Source of the DNA: Hyphomicrobium sp. NDB2Meth4
GTDB taxonomy: Bacteria > Pseudomonadota > Alphaproteobacteria > Rhizobiales > Hyphomicrobiaceae
DNA length: 64,000 nt
Direction of reading: 5' to 3'
Assembly: GCF_900117445.1 (NCBI RefSeq)
Contig: NZ_FPEJ01000003.1
Coordinates: forward strand, 248,001-312,000
Within the stretch, counting starts at the first letter, position 1, and each line of letters starts with the position of its first letter. Positions 38,166 through 46,595 of this stretch are shown here, in pieces. The position numbers and the translations under genes are program-made. Below the pieces are notes generated by a model. That model was not told the DNA's origin and searched no databases. It worked only from the letters and a program-made list of their open reading frames with translations.

Positions 38166-40325
38166 TCAGGCAGCCGGAGCCGCGCTGCCATTAACTCGCT
38201 CCAGCTGCTCGGCGAACTCGGCGAGCGAACATGGCATGCCAATGTAGAAGCCCTGCGCTGCATCGCAGCCTTCTCCACGCACGGCCGCAAGTTGATCGTC
38301 GGTCTCCACGCCCTCGGCGGTGACGTTAAGACCCAGACTGTGACCCAGCATCACGATGGCGCGCACGATCTTCAGCGAGCCTTCGCTGGTGTTGATGTCG
38401 CGCACGAAGGATTGATCGATCTTGATGCGGTCGACTTTAAAGCGCTGCAGATAGCTGAGCGAGGAGAACCCCGTACCGAAATCGTCGAGAGCAATAGAAA
38501 CTCCAAGCTCGGCAAGTTCATCGAGGATGGAAACGCTGACCGCGCAATCGCGAAGCAGAACGGACTCGGTGATCTCCAATTCCAGACGAGACGGGTCAAG
38601 GCCGGAGACTTCCAGGGCCGAAGCCACGACTTTTCCAAGATCGCTGTTATCGAACTGCAGCGGCGAGAGATTGACCGCGACACCAACTGATCCCGGCCAC
38701 TTGGCAGCCAGCGCGCACACTTTTCGTATGACCCATTCACCGATTTCTTGAATGAGCCCGCACTGTTCCGCCAGCGGAATGAACTCCGAAGGCAACACCA
38801 TGCCGCGTTCAGGGTGATTCCACCGCAACAGCGCCTCTGCCTGCTCGATCGTCCCCGTCTTCAAGCAGAAGATCGGCTGAAAATAGAGCTCCAGCTCACC
38901 ACGCGACAACGCATCCTGCAAATCCCGCTCGGTTCGCCGCCGCCGCTGCATTCGCTCGTTCAGGTGCTTCTCGTAGAAGACATAAGTGCCGCGGCCCAAT
39001 TCCTTCACGCGCCGCATGGCCAGCGCCGCATTATGGATGAGCACGTCGGCGCTCTTGGAATCTTCAGGCCCGATCGCGATCCCAATACTCGCCTCCAGGT
39101 GCAGCGGTTGCCCCGCGACGATGAAAGGCTCTTCGACGAGAGCGCCGATACGTCTCGCCCGCCCGGCAACGTCCTCGTCCTTTAGATCGCCGGCTTGAAC
39201 CACGGCGAATTCATCGCCGCCGATGCGCGCCAGAGCCTCACGGTCCCTGACAAGGGTCGCCAATCGACTGCCGATCGACTGCAGAATCTCATCACCGGCC
39301 GCGTAGCCGAGCATTTCGTTGATAGCTTGAAAGCGATCCAAGCCCACGTAGTGCACCGCAACCTTCTGGCCGGTTTCCGCCACCAGAGCCAAGAGCTCGC
39401 TAACGCGTTGCTGAAAGCGCGTCCGGTTGGCAAGCCGTGTCAGCGGATCAGAAAAAGCGTACTCGTAGGCTCGGCTTCGGGTCTCCTCGTGCTCCATGGC
39501 GATCATGCACAAGTGCAAGCACGTACGCACGATCTGCCGCTCGAGCAGGTTAGGTCCTCGCGAGCGCGGATAGTAGAATGCGAACGCGCCCAGCACGCGG
39601 CCGTCGGAAGATTTGATCGGGCTGGACCAGCACGCGCGCAGACCAAGCGGCAGCGCGAGTTGCTTATAGTCCTCCCACAAAGGATCGGTCGCAATATCGA
39701 CGACCTCCACGGGCTCACCGCGATAGGCTGCCGTCCCGCAAGATCCCGCCTTCGCACCGATCGGCAACCCGTCGATCGCCGCGGAATAGTGCTCCGGAAG
39801 ACTGGGGCTGGCGATATGGCGAAGCCTGAGCTGCGGATCAACCTCCAATACCGAGCACGTGACTGATGGCGCTAACTGTTCGACCTTGCGACACAGCGTG
39901 TCCATGATGGCTTTCAACGGCAGTCCGTAAGCCATCGCCTCCAGCACCTCTTGCTGGATCAGGTGCAGCCGCCAAGCAGCGGATCGGCGATACTCGATCT
40001 TGGCGAACCACCGCTCGTCATAAAGGAAGCGGCCAATCTCCAACTCGACGACTTCGTTGCATCCCTGGCACGAGCAGCGTTCTCGTACCTGCATGACAAT
40101 CGCCAAGCCGTCCGCCTGCACCTTTTGCCAGACGTCGTTCCACCGCTCGGCGTCTAGCTCGATCCAAAGATCCCAGACGTGCCTATGAGCGAGCTGATTG
40201 GCGGTTAAAGTGCATGCCTCGCCAAACGCGGGAGACCAACCGCGCAGCCGGCCCGCTTCATCGAAGAGAGCAATCGGCGTATGGGGCGCGTGTTCTAGCC
40301 TCAGAAAATCGTCACGCGCTTTCAT
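38166..40325 (-). CDS. PAS-GAF-GGDEF-EAL cyclic-di-GMP protein
   Basis: A 719-residue regulator of the second messenger cyclic-di-GMP. It has a PAS-like N-terminus (about 10-120), a GAF domain (about 130-285), a GGDEF domain (about 295-450) with intact IGGDEFAVV, and an EAL domain (about 465-710) with EALLRW and DDFGTGFSS. Both enzymatic motifs look active, so it could make and break the messenger. The PAS-like part has a cysteine cluster (CSCQGC near residue 86) that could bind a metal or sense redox. The start is the ATG at 40325; a TTG lies two codons upstream. Confidence 0.93.
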   Translation of the reverse strand: MKARDDFLRLEHAPHTPIALFDEAGRLRGWSPAFGEACTLTANQLAHRHVWDLWIELDAERWNDVWQKVQADGLAIVMQVRERCSCQGCNEVVELEIGRFLYDERWFAKIEYRRSAAWRLHLIQQEVLEAMAYGLPLKAIMDTLCRKVEQLAPSVTCSVLEVDPQLRLRHIASPSLPEHYSAAIDGLPIGAKAGSCGTAAYRGEPVEVVDIATDPLWEDYKQLALPLGLRACWSSPIKSSDGRVLGAFAFYYPRSRGPNLLERQIVRTCLHLCMIAMEHEETRSRAYEYAFSDPLTRLANRTRFQQRVSELLALVAETGQKVAVHYVGLDRFQAINEMLGYAAGDEILQSIGSRLATLVRDREALARIGGDEFAVVQAGDLKDEDVAGRARRIGALVEEPFIVAGQPLHLEASIGIAIGPEDSKSADVLIHNAALAMRRVKELGRGTYVFYEKHLNERMQRRRRTERDLQDALSRGELELYFQPIFCLKTGTIEQAEALLRWNHPERGMVLPSEFIPLAEQCGLIQEIGEWVIRKVCALAAKWPGSVGVAVNLSPLQFDNSDLGKVVASALEVSGLDPSRLELEITESVLLRDCAVSVSILDELAELGVSIALDDFGTGFSSLSYLQRFKVDRIKIDQSFVRDINTSEGSLKIVRAIVMLGHSLGLNVTAEGVETDDQLAAVRGEGCDAAQGFYIGMPCSLAEFAEQLERVNGSAAPAA

Positions 40326-40410
40326 CGGCAAAAGGCCATGCGTGTTGCAATCCGCGAATCCGCGCGCACTCGATTACAAACTCATCTACCCATATAAAAA
40401 ATAGGTTACT

Positions 40411-40427
40411 GAATGATTCTCATTTTT
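40411..40427. promoter_or_regulatory. AT-rich Fur-like site upstream of the GGDEF-EAL gene
   Basis: GAATGATTCTCATTTTT partly resembles a Fur box (GATAATGATAATCATTATC). It lies in an AT-rich strip 90 bases upstream of the gene. Weak support. Confidence 0.2.
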
Positions 40428-40448
40428 CGCTACGAAACTTCTTGAGCC

Positions 40449-40883
40449 TCACGTCGACCGATGCCGCACGCGCGCCGTGCGCTGCAGTGCAGCGCGTGTC
40501 AGCTCATCAAGTCGCAGCCCGTCCCCCAGAAGATCGAGGAACGACTTTTCGTCCGCCTGCAACGCCAGGTCACTCGCAGCGACTTCAGCGGCCAGAGCAT
40601 AAGCGGTTTCGCGTAACTCCCCGATCAGCGCTTCACCAATGAGCCGGACAACTTTGTTCACACCGTCGGGGCGTGAAAGCAGCTTTCCGCACGCCTGCGC
40701 TTCGCGCCCAAACCAGGCGTCATCCAGCCCGCGAAAAGCAGGAAGCTCCCGCACCATCGAATGCATCCGCTCGATCTCGATTTGCGCGATCGTCCTGTCA
40801 GCCGCCGCTGCGGCAACCATTGCGTAGATTAGGGCCTCTTGGGGCGACAGCGTCGCCGAGGGTGAGGGTTGATCGGCCAGCAC
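40449..40883 (-). CDS. TerB-like protein
   Basis: A 144-residue protein that starts with GTG, with GGAGG 10 bases upstream. It is all helical and acidic, with the TerB/tellurite-resistance-like layout: SPQEALIYAMVAAAAADRTI near residue 13 and DLALQADEKSFLDLLGDGLR near residue 105. TerB-like domains bind metal ions and occur in stress systems. Only this single gene is present, with no ter operon. Function is unknown. Confidence 0.75.
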   Translation of the reverse strand: MLADQPSPSATLSPQEALIYAMVAAAAADRTIAQIEIERMHSMVRELPAFRGLDDAWFGREAQACGKLLSRPDGVNKVVRLIGEALIGELRETAYALAAEVAASDLALQADEKSFLDLLGDGLRLDELTRAALQRTARVRHRST

Positions 40884-41034
40884 TGGTCTTGAGCCTCCGC
40901 TTATGGCATTGGCGCCGCGTCATGGCGCCCGTTCCGACGCAATGACGTTGACGTATGCGCCGGCCCGAACATAGGGTTCCCGCCACTTCGTTTCCACGCC
41001 TGCAACCTCCTCCAGACATAGAAAACAATACGCA

Positions 41035-42687
41035 ATGTCGTCTCCCTTGCCCGCCCCAACCTCTGCTCTCGCCGACGCGAAGGCCTGGCCCTTCGAGGAA
41101 GCGCGTCGTCTTATCAAGCGGCTGGAGAAGATAAAGGACGGCGAGGAAAAGGCCGTTATATTCGAAACGGGCTACGGCCCGTCCGGCCTGCCGCACATCG
41201 GCACGTTCGGCGAGGTCGCCCGCACCAGCATGGTCCGCCACGCATTCGAGCTGCTGACCGAGGGCAAGCGGCCAACGCGCCTCATCTGCTTCTCCGACGA
41301 TATGGACGGGCTGCGCAAGGTCCCCTCGAACGTCCCGAACCAGGAGCTGCTGCACGCATCTCTCGAAAAGCCGCTGACCAATGTGCCCGACCCGTTCGGG
41401 AAGTTCGAAAGCTTCGCGCATCACAACAACGCCATGCTGCGCGACTTCCTCGACCGTTTCGGCTTCTCCTACGAGTTCATGTCGGCGACCGAGGCCTACA
41501 AGTCCGGCCGCTTCGACGAGACACTCTTGAAGATGCTCCACGCCTACGACAAGGTCATGGAGATCATCCTGCCGACGCTTGGCCCCGAGCGCCGCGCCAC
41601 CTATTCGCCTTTCCTTCCCATCTCGCCGCGCACCGGCAAGGTGTTGCAGGTACCGATGGTCGAACGCCATCCGCGCAAGGGCACCATCGTCTACATCGAT
41701 CCAGACACTGGCGAGAAGGTGGAAACCGCCGTCACCGGCGGCGCGGTCAAGTGTCAGTGGAAGGCGGACTGGGCCCTGCGCTGGACCGCGCTCGGCGTCG
41801 ACTACGAGATGGCCGGTAAGGACCTCATCGACTCTGTGCTGCTCTCTTCACGCATCTGTAAGGCGCTCGGCGGCACCCCGCCCGAAGGCTTCAACTACGA
41901 GCTGTTCCTCGACGACCGGGGCGAGAAGATCTCCAAGTCGAAGGGCAACGGCCTGACGATCGACGAGTGGCTGAAGTATGCGAGCCCTGAAAGCCTTGCG
42001 CTCTTCATGTTCCAGAAGCCGAAGACGGCCAAGCGCCTTTACTTCGACGTCATTCCGCGCGCCGTCGATGAATACCTGCAGCTCCTTTCGGCATACGGCC
42101 GCCAGGACGACAAGGGCAAGCTGGACAACGCCGTCTGGCATATTCACGACGGCAACCCGCCGCCTGCGAATGTACCGATCACCTTCGCGCTCCTGCTCAA
42201 CCTGGTCGCCGCCTCCAACGCCGACGACAAGGAAGTGCTCTGGGGTTTCATCCGCCGCCACGTCAAAGGCGTCAGCCCCGAGACGCATCCGCTGTTGGAC
42301 GAGATGGCCGGCTATGCCGTGCGCTACTACGCCGACTTCGTGAAGCCGCGTAAAAAGTACCGCCCCGCCGACGACGTCGAGACCGCCGCCCTGCGCAAGC
42401 TGTCGGACACGCTCGCTGCCGCCAGTCCAAATGCGACCGCCGAGGAGCTGCAAGGCCTGGTTTACGACGTCGGCCGCTCCGTGCCGCGCTATCAGGATCT
42501 CAACGCCAAAGGCGCAACGCCAGAGCGTCCTGGCGTCTCCAACGCCTGGTTCAACGCCATCTACGAAGTACTGCTCGGGGAGGAGAAGGGGCCGCGCTTT
42601 GGCAGCTTTATCGAGCTCTACGGCATCAACGAAACACGTGCGTTGATCGATAGGGCACTCGCCGGCGAGCTGACGAAAGCGACGTGA
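41035..42687 (+). CDS. lysS: lysyl-tRNA synthetase, class I
   Basis: A 550-residue class I LysRS, the archaeal-type enzyme that replaces the class II form in many alphaproteobacteria. The HIGH motif is LPHIGTFGE near residue 53 and the KMSKS motif is [11 protein letters not shown] near residue 298, both typical of class I. It charges tRNA-Lys in the cytoplasm. No other LysRS gene is seen in the window. The start at 41035 has only a weak ribosome site but fits the family N-terminus. Confidence 0.96.
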   Translation: MSSPLPAPTSALADAKAWPFEEARRLIKRLEKIKDGEEKAVIFETGYGPSGLPHIGTFGEVARTSMVRHAFELLTEGKRPTRLICFSDDMDGLRKVPSNVPNQELLHASLEKPLTNVPDPFGKFESFAHHNNAMLRDFLDRFGFSYEFMSATEAYKSGRFDETLLKMLHAYDKVMEIILPTLGPERRATYSPFLPISPRTGKVLQVPMVERHPRKGTIVYIDPDTGEKVETAVTGGAVKCQWKADWALRWTALGVDYEMAGKDLIDSVLLSSRICKALGGTPPEGFNYELFLDDRGEKISKSKGNGLTIDEWLKYASPESLALFMFQKPKTAKRLYFDVIPRAVDEYLQLLSAYGRQDDKGKLDNAVWHIHDGNPPPANVPITFALLLNLVAASNADDKEVLWGFIRRHVKGVSPETHPLLDEMAGYAVRYYADFVKPRKKYRPADDVETAALRKLSDTLAAASPNATAEELQGLVYDVGRSVPRYQDLNAKGATPERPGVSNAWFNAIYEVLLGEEKGPRFGSFIELYGINETRALIDRALAGELTKAT

Positions 42688-42741
42688 TCGCAACCAACGG
42701 GGCGAGCCTGAACTCGCCTCGTCCGTCACCGCCGGTCCATT

Positions 42742-44496
42742 CTAAGCCACGTCGCTGCGCGTGCCGACGCCCTGCATCCCGGCAACCTCGACGCCCCACG
42801 TATCGCGAATGAGGCCGAACAGCTTGGCCTCGCGCGCGCGGATCTCGTCCGCGCGCCACACGCTCGCCTCGACGGCGTCGCGCGTAATCGCCAGCACCGG
42901 CGGATCGTCCACGCCGCCGCGATAGATTTCGCGCTTGCGATGAAACTCTTGGTTACGGGCGCGGTCGTTCTGCTTCTGCGTAACCGCAACGAGATTGCCG
43001 AGGCTCTCGGTGCACATCTCGCGCTCTTCCGCATCGGCAAACCAGCGCCGCCATTCGCTCGTCGCTCCGGGACGCTGCGGCAGCACATGCTCGACGCTGT
43101 AGTCTTTCGGATCGAGCACGGTCATGCTGCGCGTTAGCTCGTCGTTGAGGCGCAGCAGCAGTTGCTTGCACACTTGAGCGTCGCGCCGATACATCGAGCG
43201 CAGGTGATAGCCGATGTTGCGGATCTCATCGCGCGACAGCGCGAACGGGCCCTCTCCCGGCCTCACCGGCGCACGCGACCTGATGATCTGCACGACCTCC
43301 GACATCCGCCGCACGCGCTTGCCCGACCCGACGCACAGAACGCGCAACAGATGCGCGAGCCGGTCGATCTCCTTCAGCAGCAGCTTTGCCCGTCCCCGAT
43401 CCTCGCTATACTGCTGCATCACTAGCATGGCAGCCGGCGCCCAATCGCCTTCCGGCAACCGTCCGAGATAGACGAGGTAGCGTCGCACCTCAGGATCGAT
43501 ATTGAGACTGACGTCCCCTGCACGCAGCACCGTGTCGTAAGCTTGAGACAGTGGCGCGACGATGTTGTTCAAGAACGCTTCGGGGCCCCCCGCCTCGCTG
43601 ATGGTGCGCCGCACGCCAGCGATGATCTTCGTGTCGCCGCGGCCATAGACAGCGAATACATGGCTGAAGAACGTCTCGAAGCGCGCGCCCAGCAACCGCG
43701 CTGCGTTGTCCCATTTCTCGATTGCGCCGGCCCGTCGCTGCTCAGGTATTCCCTTCAGCACTTCTGCCTTCAGGATATCGTTGCGCTGCAGCGAGCGACC
43801 GCGCTCGTTCAGCACGGTGAAAAGACGGTGCGCCCTGTCGATGTCCCGCGTCAGCACGACGACGAAATGACATTGATCGCACAGGTAGTCGGTCAGCCGC
43901 CGTCTGTCGCTCTCATCGAGCGCCGACAGCTCGCTCACGAAATGATCGCGCACCATGAGCAGGCGATCCTCTGCCTCGCTCAGTGGTTCGGGGTCGACAT
44001 TCCCCAGGCACGCCCCGCGCGCCTGAATATGGTTCTCGAGGAACGCTTGCTCGCCTGCGCTCACCTCTATGCGGAAGCGTGCCCCGAATTGTCTCAGGGC
44101 TCCTGCATCGGCAGCGACGAGTTCGTCGAGACGATTGCGCGCACCCCAGCGCCAACGCTCGGTCCCAAGGTCCCGCAGAACAGCCGCAAGCACCGCCAGG
44201 GTCACTAGACGCTGCTGCCCGTCGATGATCTCGAACATCCGCGGTTCGCGGTCGCGCGCCGCCGGCAGGTCACCGCCACTTCCATCAAGCAGCAGTATGG
44301 TGCCAAGGAAATAGTCGGGCTCTGCCGCGTCCGTAACGCCGCCAATACCAGCCGCCGCAAGCAGATCCTGCAGCAACTGTCCAGCCTCAACCGTGGTCCA
44401 CGAGTACGGCCTCTGGTAACAGGGCACGGAGAAGTGGAATGGAGACGAGAAGAGATGCGTTAGTGTCAGAGACGCTGTAGGGAGACCGGGGAACAT
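42742..44496 (-). CDS. GmrSD-type restriction protein (DUF262 + DUF1524)
   Basis: A 584-residue protein that fuses the two GmrSD domains. The DUF262 (GmrS) part has VPCYQRPYSW near residue 27 and IIDGQQRLVTLAVL near residue 92. VLNERGRSLQRNDILKAEVL is near residue 232. The DUF1524 (GmrD) part has SVEHVLPQ near residue 474 and GNLVAVTQKQNDRARNQEF near residue 508, the His-Asn-type nuclease core. Such proteins are type IV restriction enzymes that cut modified DNA, including glucosylated phage DNA. The ATG at 44496 is preferred; 44538 is also possible. It is a lone gene between lysS and DUF952-pyrD, with no methyltransferase. Confidence 0.88.
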   Translation of the reverse strand: MFPGLPTASLTLTHLFSSPFHFSVPCYQRPYSWTTVEAGQLLQDLLAAAGIGGVTDAAEPDYFLGTILLLDGSGGDLPAARDREPRMFEIIDGQQRLVTLAVLAAVLRDLGTERWRWGARNRLDELVAADAGALRQFGARFRIEVSAGEQAFLENHIQARGACLGNVDPEPLSEAEDRLLMVRDHFVSELSALDESDRRRLTDYLCDQCHFVVVLTRDIDRAHRLFTVLNERGRSLQRNDILKAEVLKGIPEQRRAGAIEKWDNAARLLGARFETFFSHVFAVYGRGDTKIIAGVRRTISEAGGPEAFLNNIVAPLSQAYDTVLRAGDVSLNIDPEVRRYLVYLGRLPEGDWAPAAMLVMQQYSEDRGRAKLLLKEIDRLAHLLRVLCVGSGKRVRRMSEVVQIIRSRAPVRPGEGPFALSRDEIRNIGYHLRSMYRRDAQVCKQLLLRLNDELTRSMTVLDPKDYSVEHVLPQRPGATSEWRRWFADAEEREMCTESLGNLVAVTQKQNDRARNQEFHRKREIYRGGVDDPPVLAITRDAVEASVWRADEIRAREAKLFGLIRDTWGVEVAGMQGVGTRSDVA

Positions 44497-44725
44497 ATAA
44501 CTTCTTTTGGTTTCGGCCTTAGCAAACGCCAAGTCCACTCGTCGAGCGCCAGAACTATGAAGCTACCATGACTGCACGCGCCATGACAGATACGATCTTT
44601 GAAAAGCAGCGTCCGACAGCACACGGCTCGCGCAATGTTGATCGACAGCGGCACTTCCGCGACGCTGCGACAGACGCGCACAACACGCGCGCAACTTTGT
44701 CGCTGCCATTGCGCTTTGGTGTGCG

Positions 44726-45085
44726 ATGAAACCGTCTCGCGCAGTTGTCTTCAAGGTATCGCCGCGCGCAGCGTGGGAAGCCGCATGTCAAGCTGGTGCT
44801 TTTACCGGGTCAGCCGACGATCAACGCGACGGCTTTATCCATTTGTCGCTTGCCTCACAACTAGCCGGAACACTCGCCAAACACTTTCGCGGGCAGAATG
44901 ACCTGCTGTTGATTGAGTTTAACACGCACGAACTTGGCGACGCACTCCGCTGGGAAATATCGCGTGGCGGCGAGGAGTTCCCACACCTCTATAGTGCATT
45001 GCCTACAGCAATCGCGACGGCGACGCATTCACTGCGCCTCGACGACGACGGCGTTCCCAGACTACCCGAGGGATTTCAATGTTGA
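44726..45085 (+). CDS. DUF952 protein
   Basis: A 119-residue DUF952 protein. The family motif DGFIHLSLASQLAGTLAKHF is near residue 36, followed by LLLIEFNTHELGDALRWE and the FPHLYSALP block. It has no signal or membrane segment. Its stop overlaps the pyrD start by 7 bases. DUF952 genes often sit by pyrD in Hyphomicrobiales, but their function is unknown. Confidence 0.9.
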   Translation: MKPSRAVVFKVSPRAAWEAACQAGAFTGSADDQRDGFIHLSLASQLAGTLAKHFRGQNDLLLIEFNTHELGDALRWEISRGGEEFPHLYSALPTAIATATHSLRLDDDGVPRLPEGFQC

Positions 45086-46167
45086 AGGCACTGTTTGACT
45101 TAGCGCCGCGCGCACTCAGGCTACTTGCACCAGAGGAAGCGCACGAGCTCACTCTGAAGGCCCTCGAACTTGGCGCCTATCCCAACGCGTCACCCGATCC
45201 CCCAATGCTCGCAACGAGCTTTGCCGGTCTCACTCTGCGCAACCCCATAGGAATAGCCGCTGGCTTCGATAAAGACGCTCGCGTGCCCGATGCAATTCTG
45301 CGGCTTGGCTGCGGCTTCGCTGAGATCGGAACCGTCACGCCGCTGCCCCAACCTGGCAACGCGAAGCCGCGCGTATTCAGGCTGTTGGACGATCACGGGG
45401 TCATCAATCGTCTCGGCTTCAACAACGGCGGACACGATGCCGCCCTGGAGCGTCTGCGGCGCAGGCCGCGCCACGGTGTCGTCGGTGTGAACATTGGCGC
45501 CAACAAGGATGCATCCGATCGCATCGCTGACTACGTGCGCGGCATCGACGCATTCTATGACGTCGCAAGTTATTTCACGATCAACATATCTTCGCCCAAC
45601 ACGCCGGGCTTGCGCGATCTGCAGGACCCCGCCGCCCTGCGCGATTTGCTGACGCGCGTTTTCGCTGCTCGGGCGAAACAGATGCACGCTGGCAACCCCA
45701 AGCGTCCGATCATTGTCAAGCTTGCACCTGACATCCCCGAGGAGTCCTTGGGCGAAGTTCTTGCCGTGCTCACCCAGCAAAACGTTGATGGCATCGCGAT
45801 CTCGAACACGACCTTATCGCGCCACGGTCTGCGCGACAGCAATGCGCGCGAGGCCGGCGGCCTCTCCGGCCGCCCTCTCTTTCACCGCTCTACCGTCATG
45901 CTGGCGCGCGTCCATCGGGCGACCGGCGGAAATATCCCGCTCATCGGTATCGGCGGCATCGACAGCGGTGGCGCCGCGCTCGCCAAGATCGAAGCAGGCG
46001 CCACTCTGGTGCAGCTCTATACTGGCTTGATTTACGAAGGGCCGAGCCTCATCGGCCGCATCAAGGCAACGCTGACCGATGCCGTACGCCGCCATAACGT
46101 GCACGCGATCAGCGACCTCGTCGGCCGGCGTGCCGACGAGTGGGCCGCAAAATCCCTCGAAGGCTAA
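45079..46167 (+). CDS. pyrD: dihydroorotate dehydrogenase (quinone), class 2
   Basis: A 362-residue PyrD of the membrane-associated class 2 type, which oxidises dihydroorotate to orotate and passes electrons to ubiquinone in pyrimidine synthesis. It has an N-terminal amphipathic extension, AAGFDKDARVPDAILRLGCG near residue 63, the GTVTPLPQPGNAKPRVFRL block near 86, and NISSPNTPGLR near residue 168 with the catalytic Ser. The C-terminus has GIGGIDSGGAALAKIEAGAT. GAGGGA lies before the ATG, which overlaps DUF952. Confidence 0.97.
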   Translation: MLKALFDLAPRALRLLAPEEAHELTLKALELGAYPNASPDPPMLATSFAGLTLRNPIGIAAGFDKDARVPDAILRLGCGFAEIGTVTPLPQPGNAKPRVFRLLDDHGVINRLGFNNGGHDAALERLRRRPRHGVVGVNIGANKDASDRIADYVRGIDAFYDVASYFTINISSPNTPGLRDLQDPAALRDLLTRVFAARAKQMHAGNPKRPIIVKLAPDIPEESLGEVLAVLTQQNVDGIAISNTTLSRHGLRDSNAREAGGLSGRPLFHRSTVMLARVHRATGGNIPLIGIGGIDSGGAALAKIEAGATLVQLYTGLIYEGPSLIGRIKATLTDAVRRHNVHAISDLVGRRADEWAAKSLEG

Positions 46168-46173
46168 GCTGAC

Positions 46174-46461
46174 TTAGCGCGGCGCCGGCGGATCTTCCGG
46201 CCCGCGGCTCGCCTTGATCAGCCGCGAAATGAACCAGATCGGCACCACCACCATCGCGCCGAGAATGAAGTAGCCCAGCACCGACTCTATTGCACCGAAG
46301 CCCAGATCATAGATGCGACGGAGCAGCACATTGATCTGGTAGAAGAAATTATCAGGGGTGATGCCCAGCGCGGAGAGTATGATGCCGACCACGATCGACA
46401 GTATGGTGAGCCGGACGAGTACCCCCAGCACGCTTCCGCCGAGAAACGTAGTGCGGTCCAT
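46174..46461 (-). CDS. DUF6460-like small membrane protein
   Basis: A 95-residue protein with two hydrophobic segments (about residues 12-32, VLVRLTILSIVVGIILSALG, and 60-82, VLGYFILGAMVVVPIWFISR). The C-terminus is polar with several prolines. AGGAGA precedes the ATG. Similar proteins near pyrD in Hyphomicrobiales are named DUF6460, but this name is from memory. It converges with pyrD. Confidence 0.7.
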   Translation of the reverse strand: MDRTTFLGGSVLGVLVRLTILSIVVGIILSALGITPDNFFYQINVLLRRIYDLGFGAIESVLGYFILGAMVVVPIWFISRLIKASRGPEDPPAPR

Positions 46462-46595
46462 GGGGTCGTTCTCCTCTCGCGCGCCGAGCTAGCGGCGCCC
46501 CTATATCTACCGGCTAATGTCGTGTCCCGCCATTAGCACAGTTGTCGGGGGCTTTCGACAGTAACGCGTCCGGTAGTAGAGCGTGGCATAACTAA

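Noticed and set aside
40411-40427. a firm Fur-box call
   Set aside because: Only part of the consensus is met and the gene downstream is not an iron gene, so it is listed only as a weak site.
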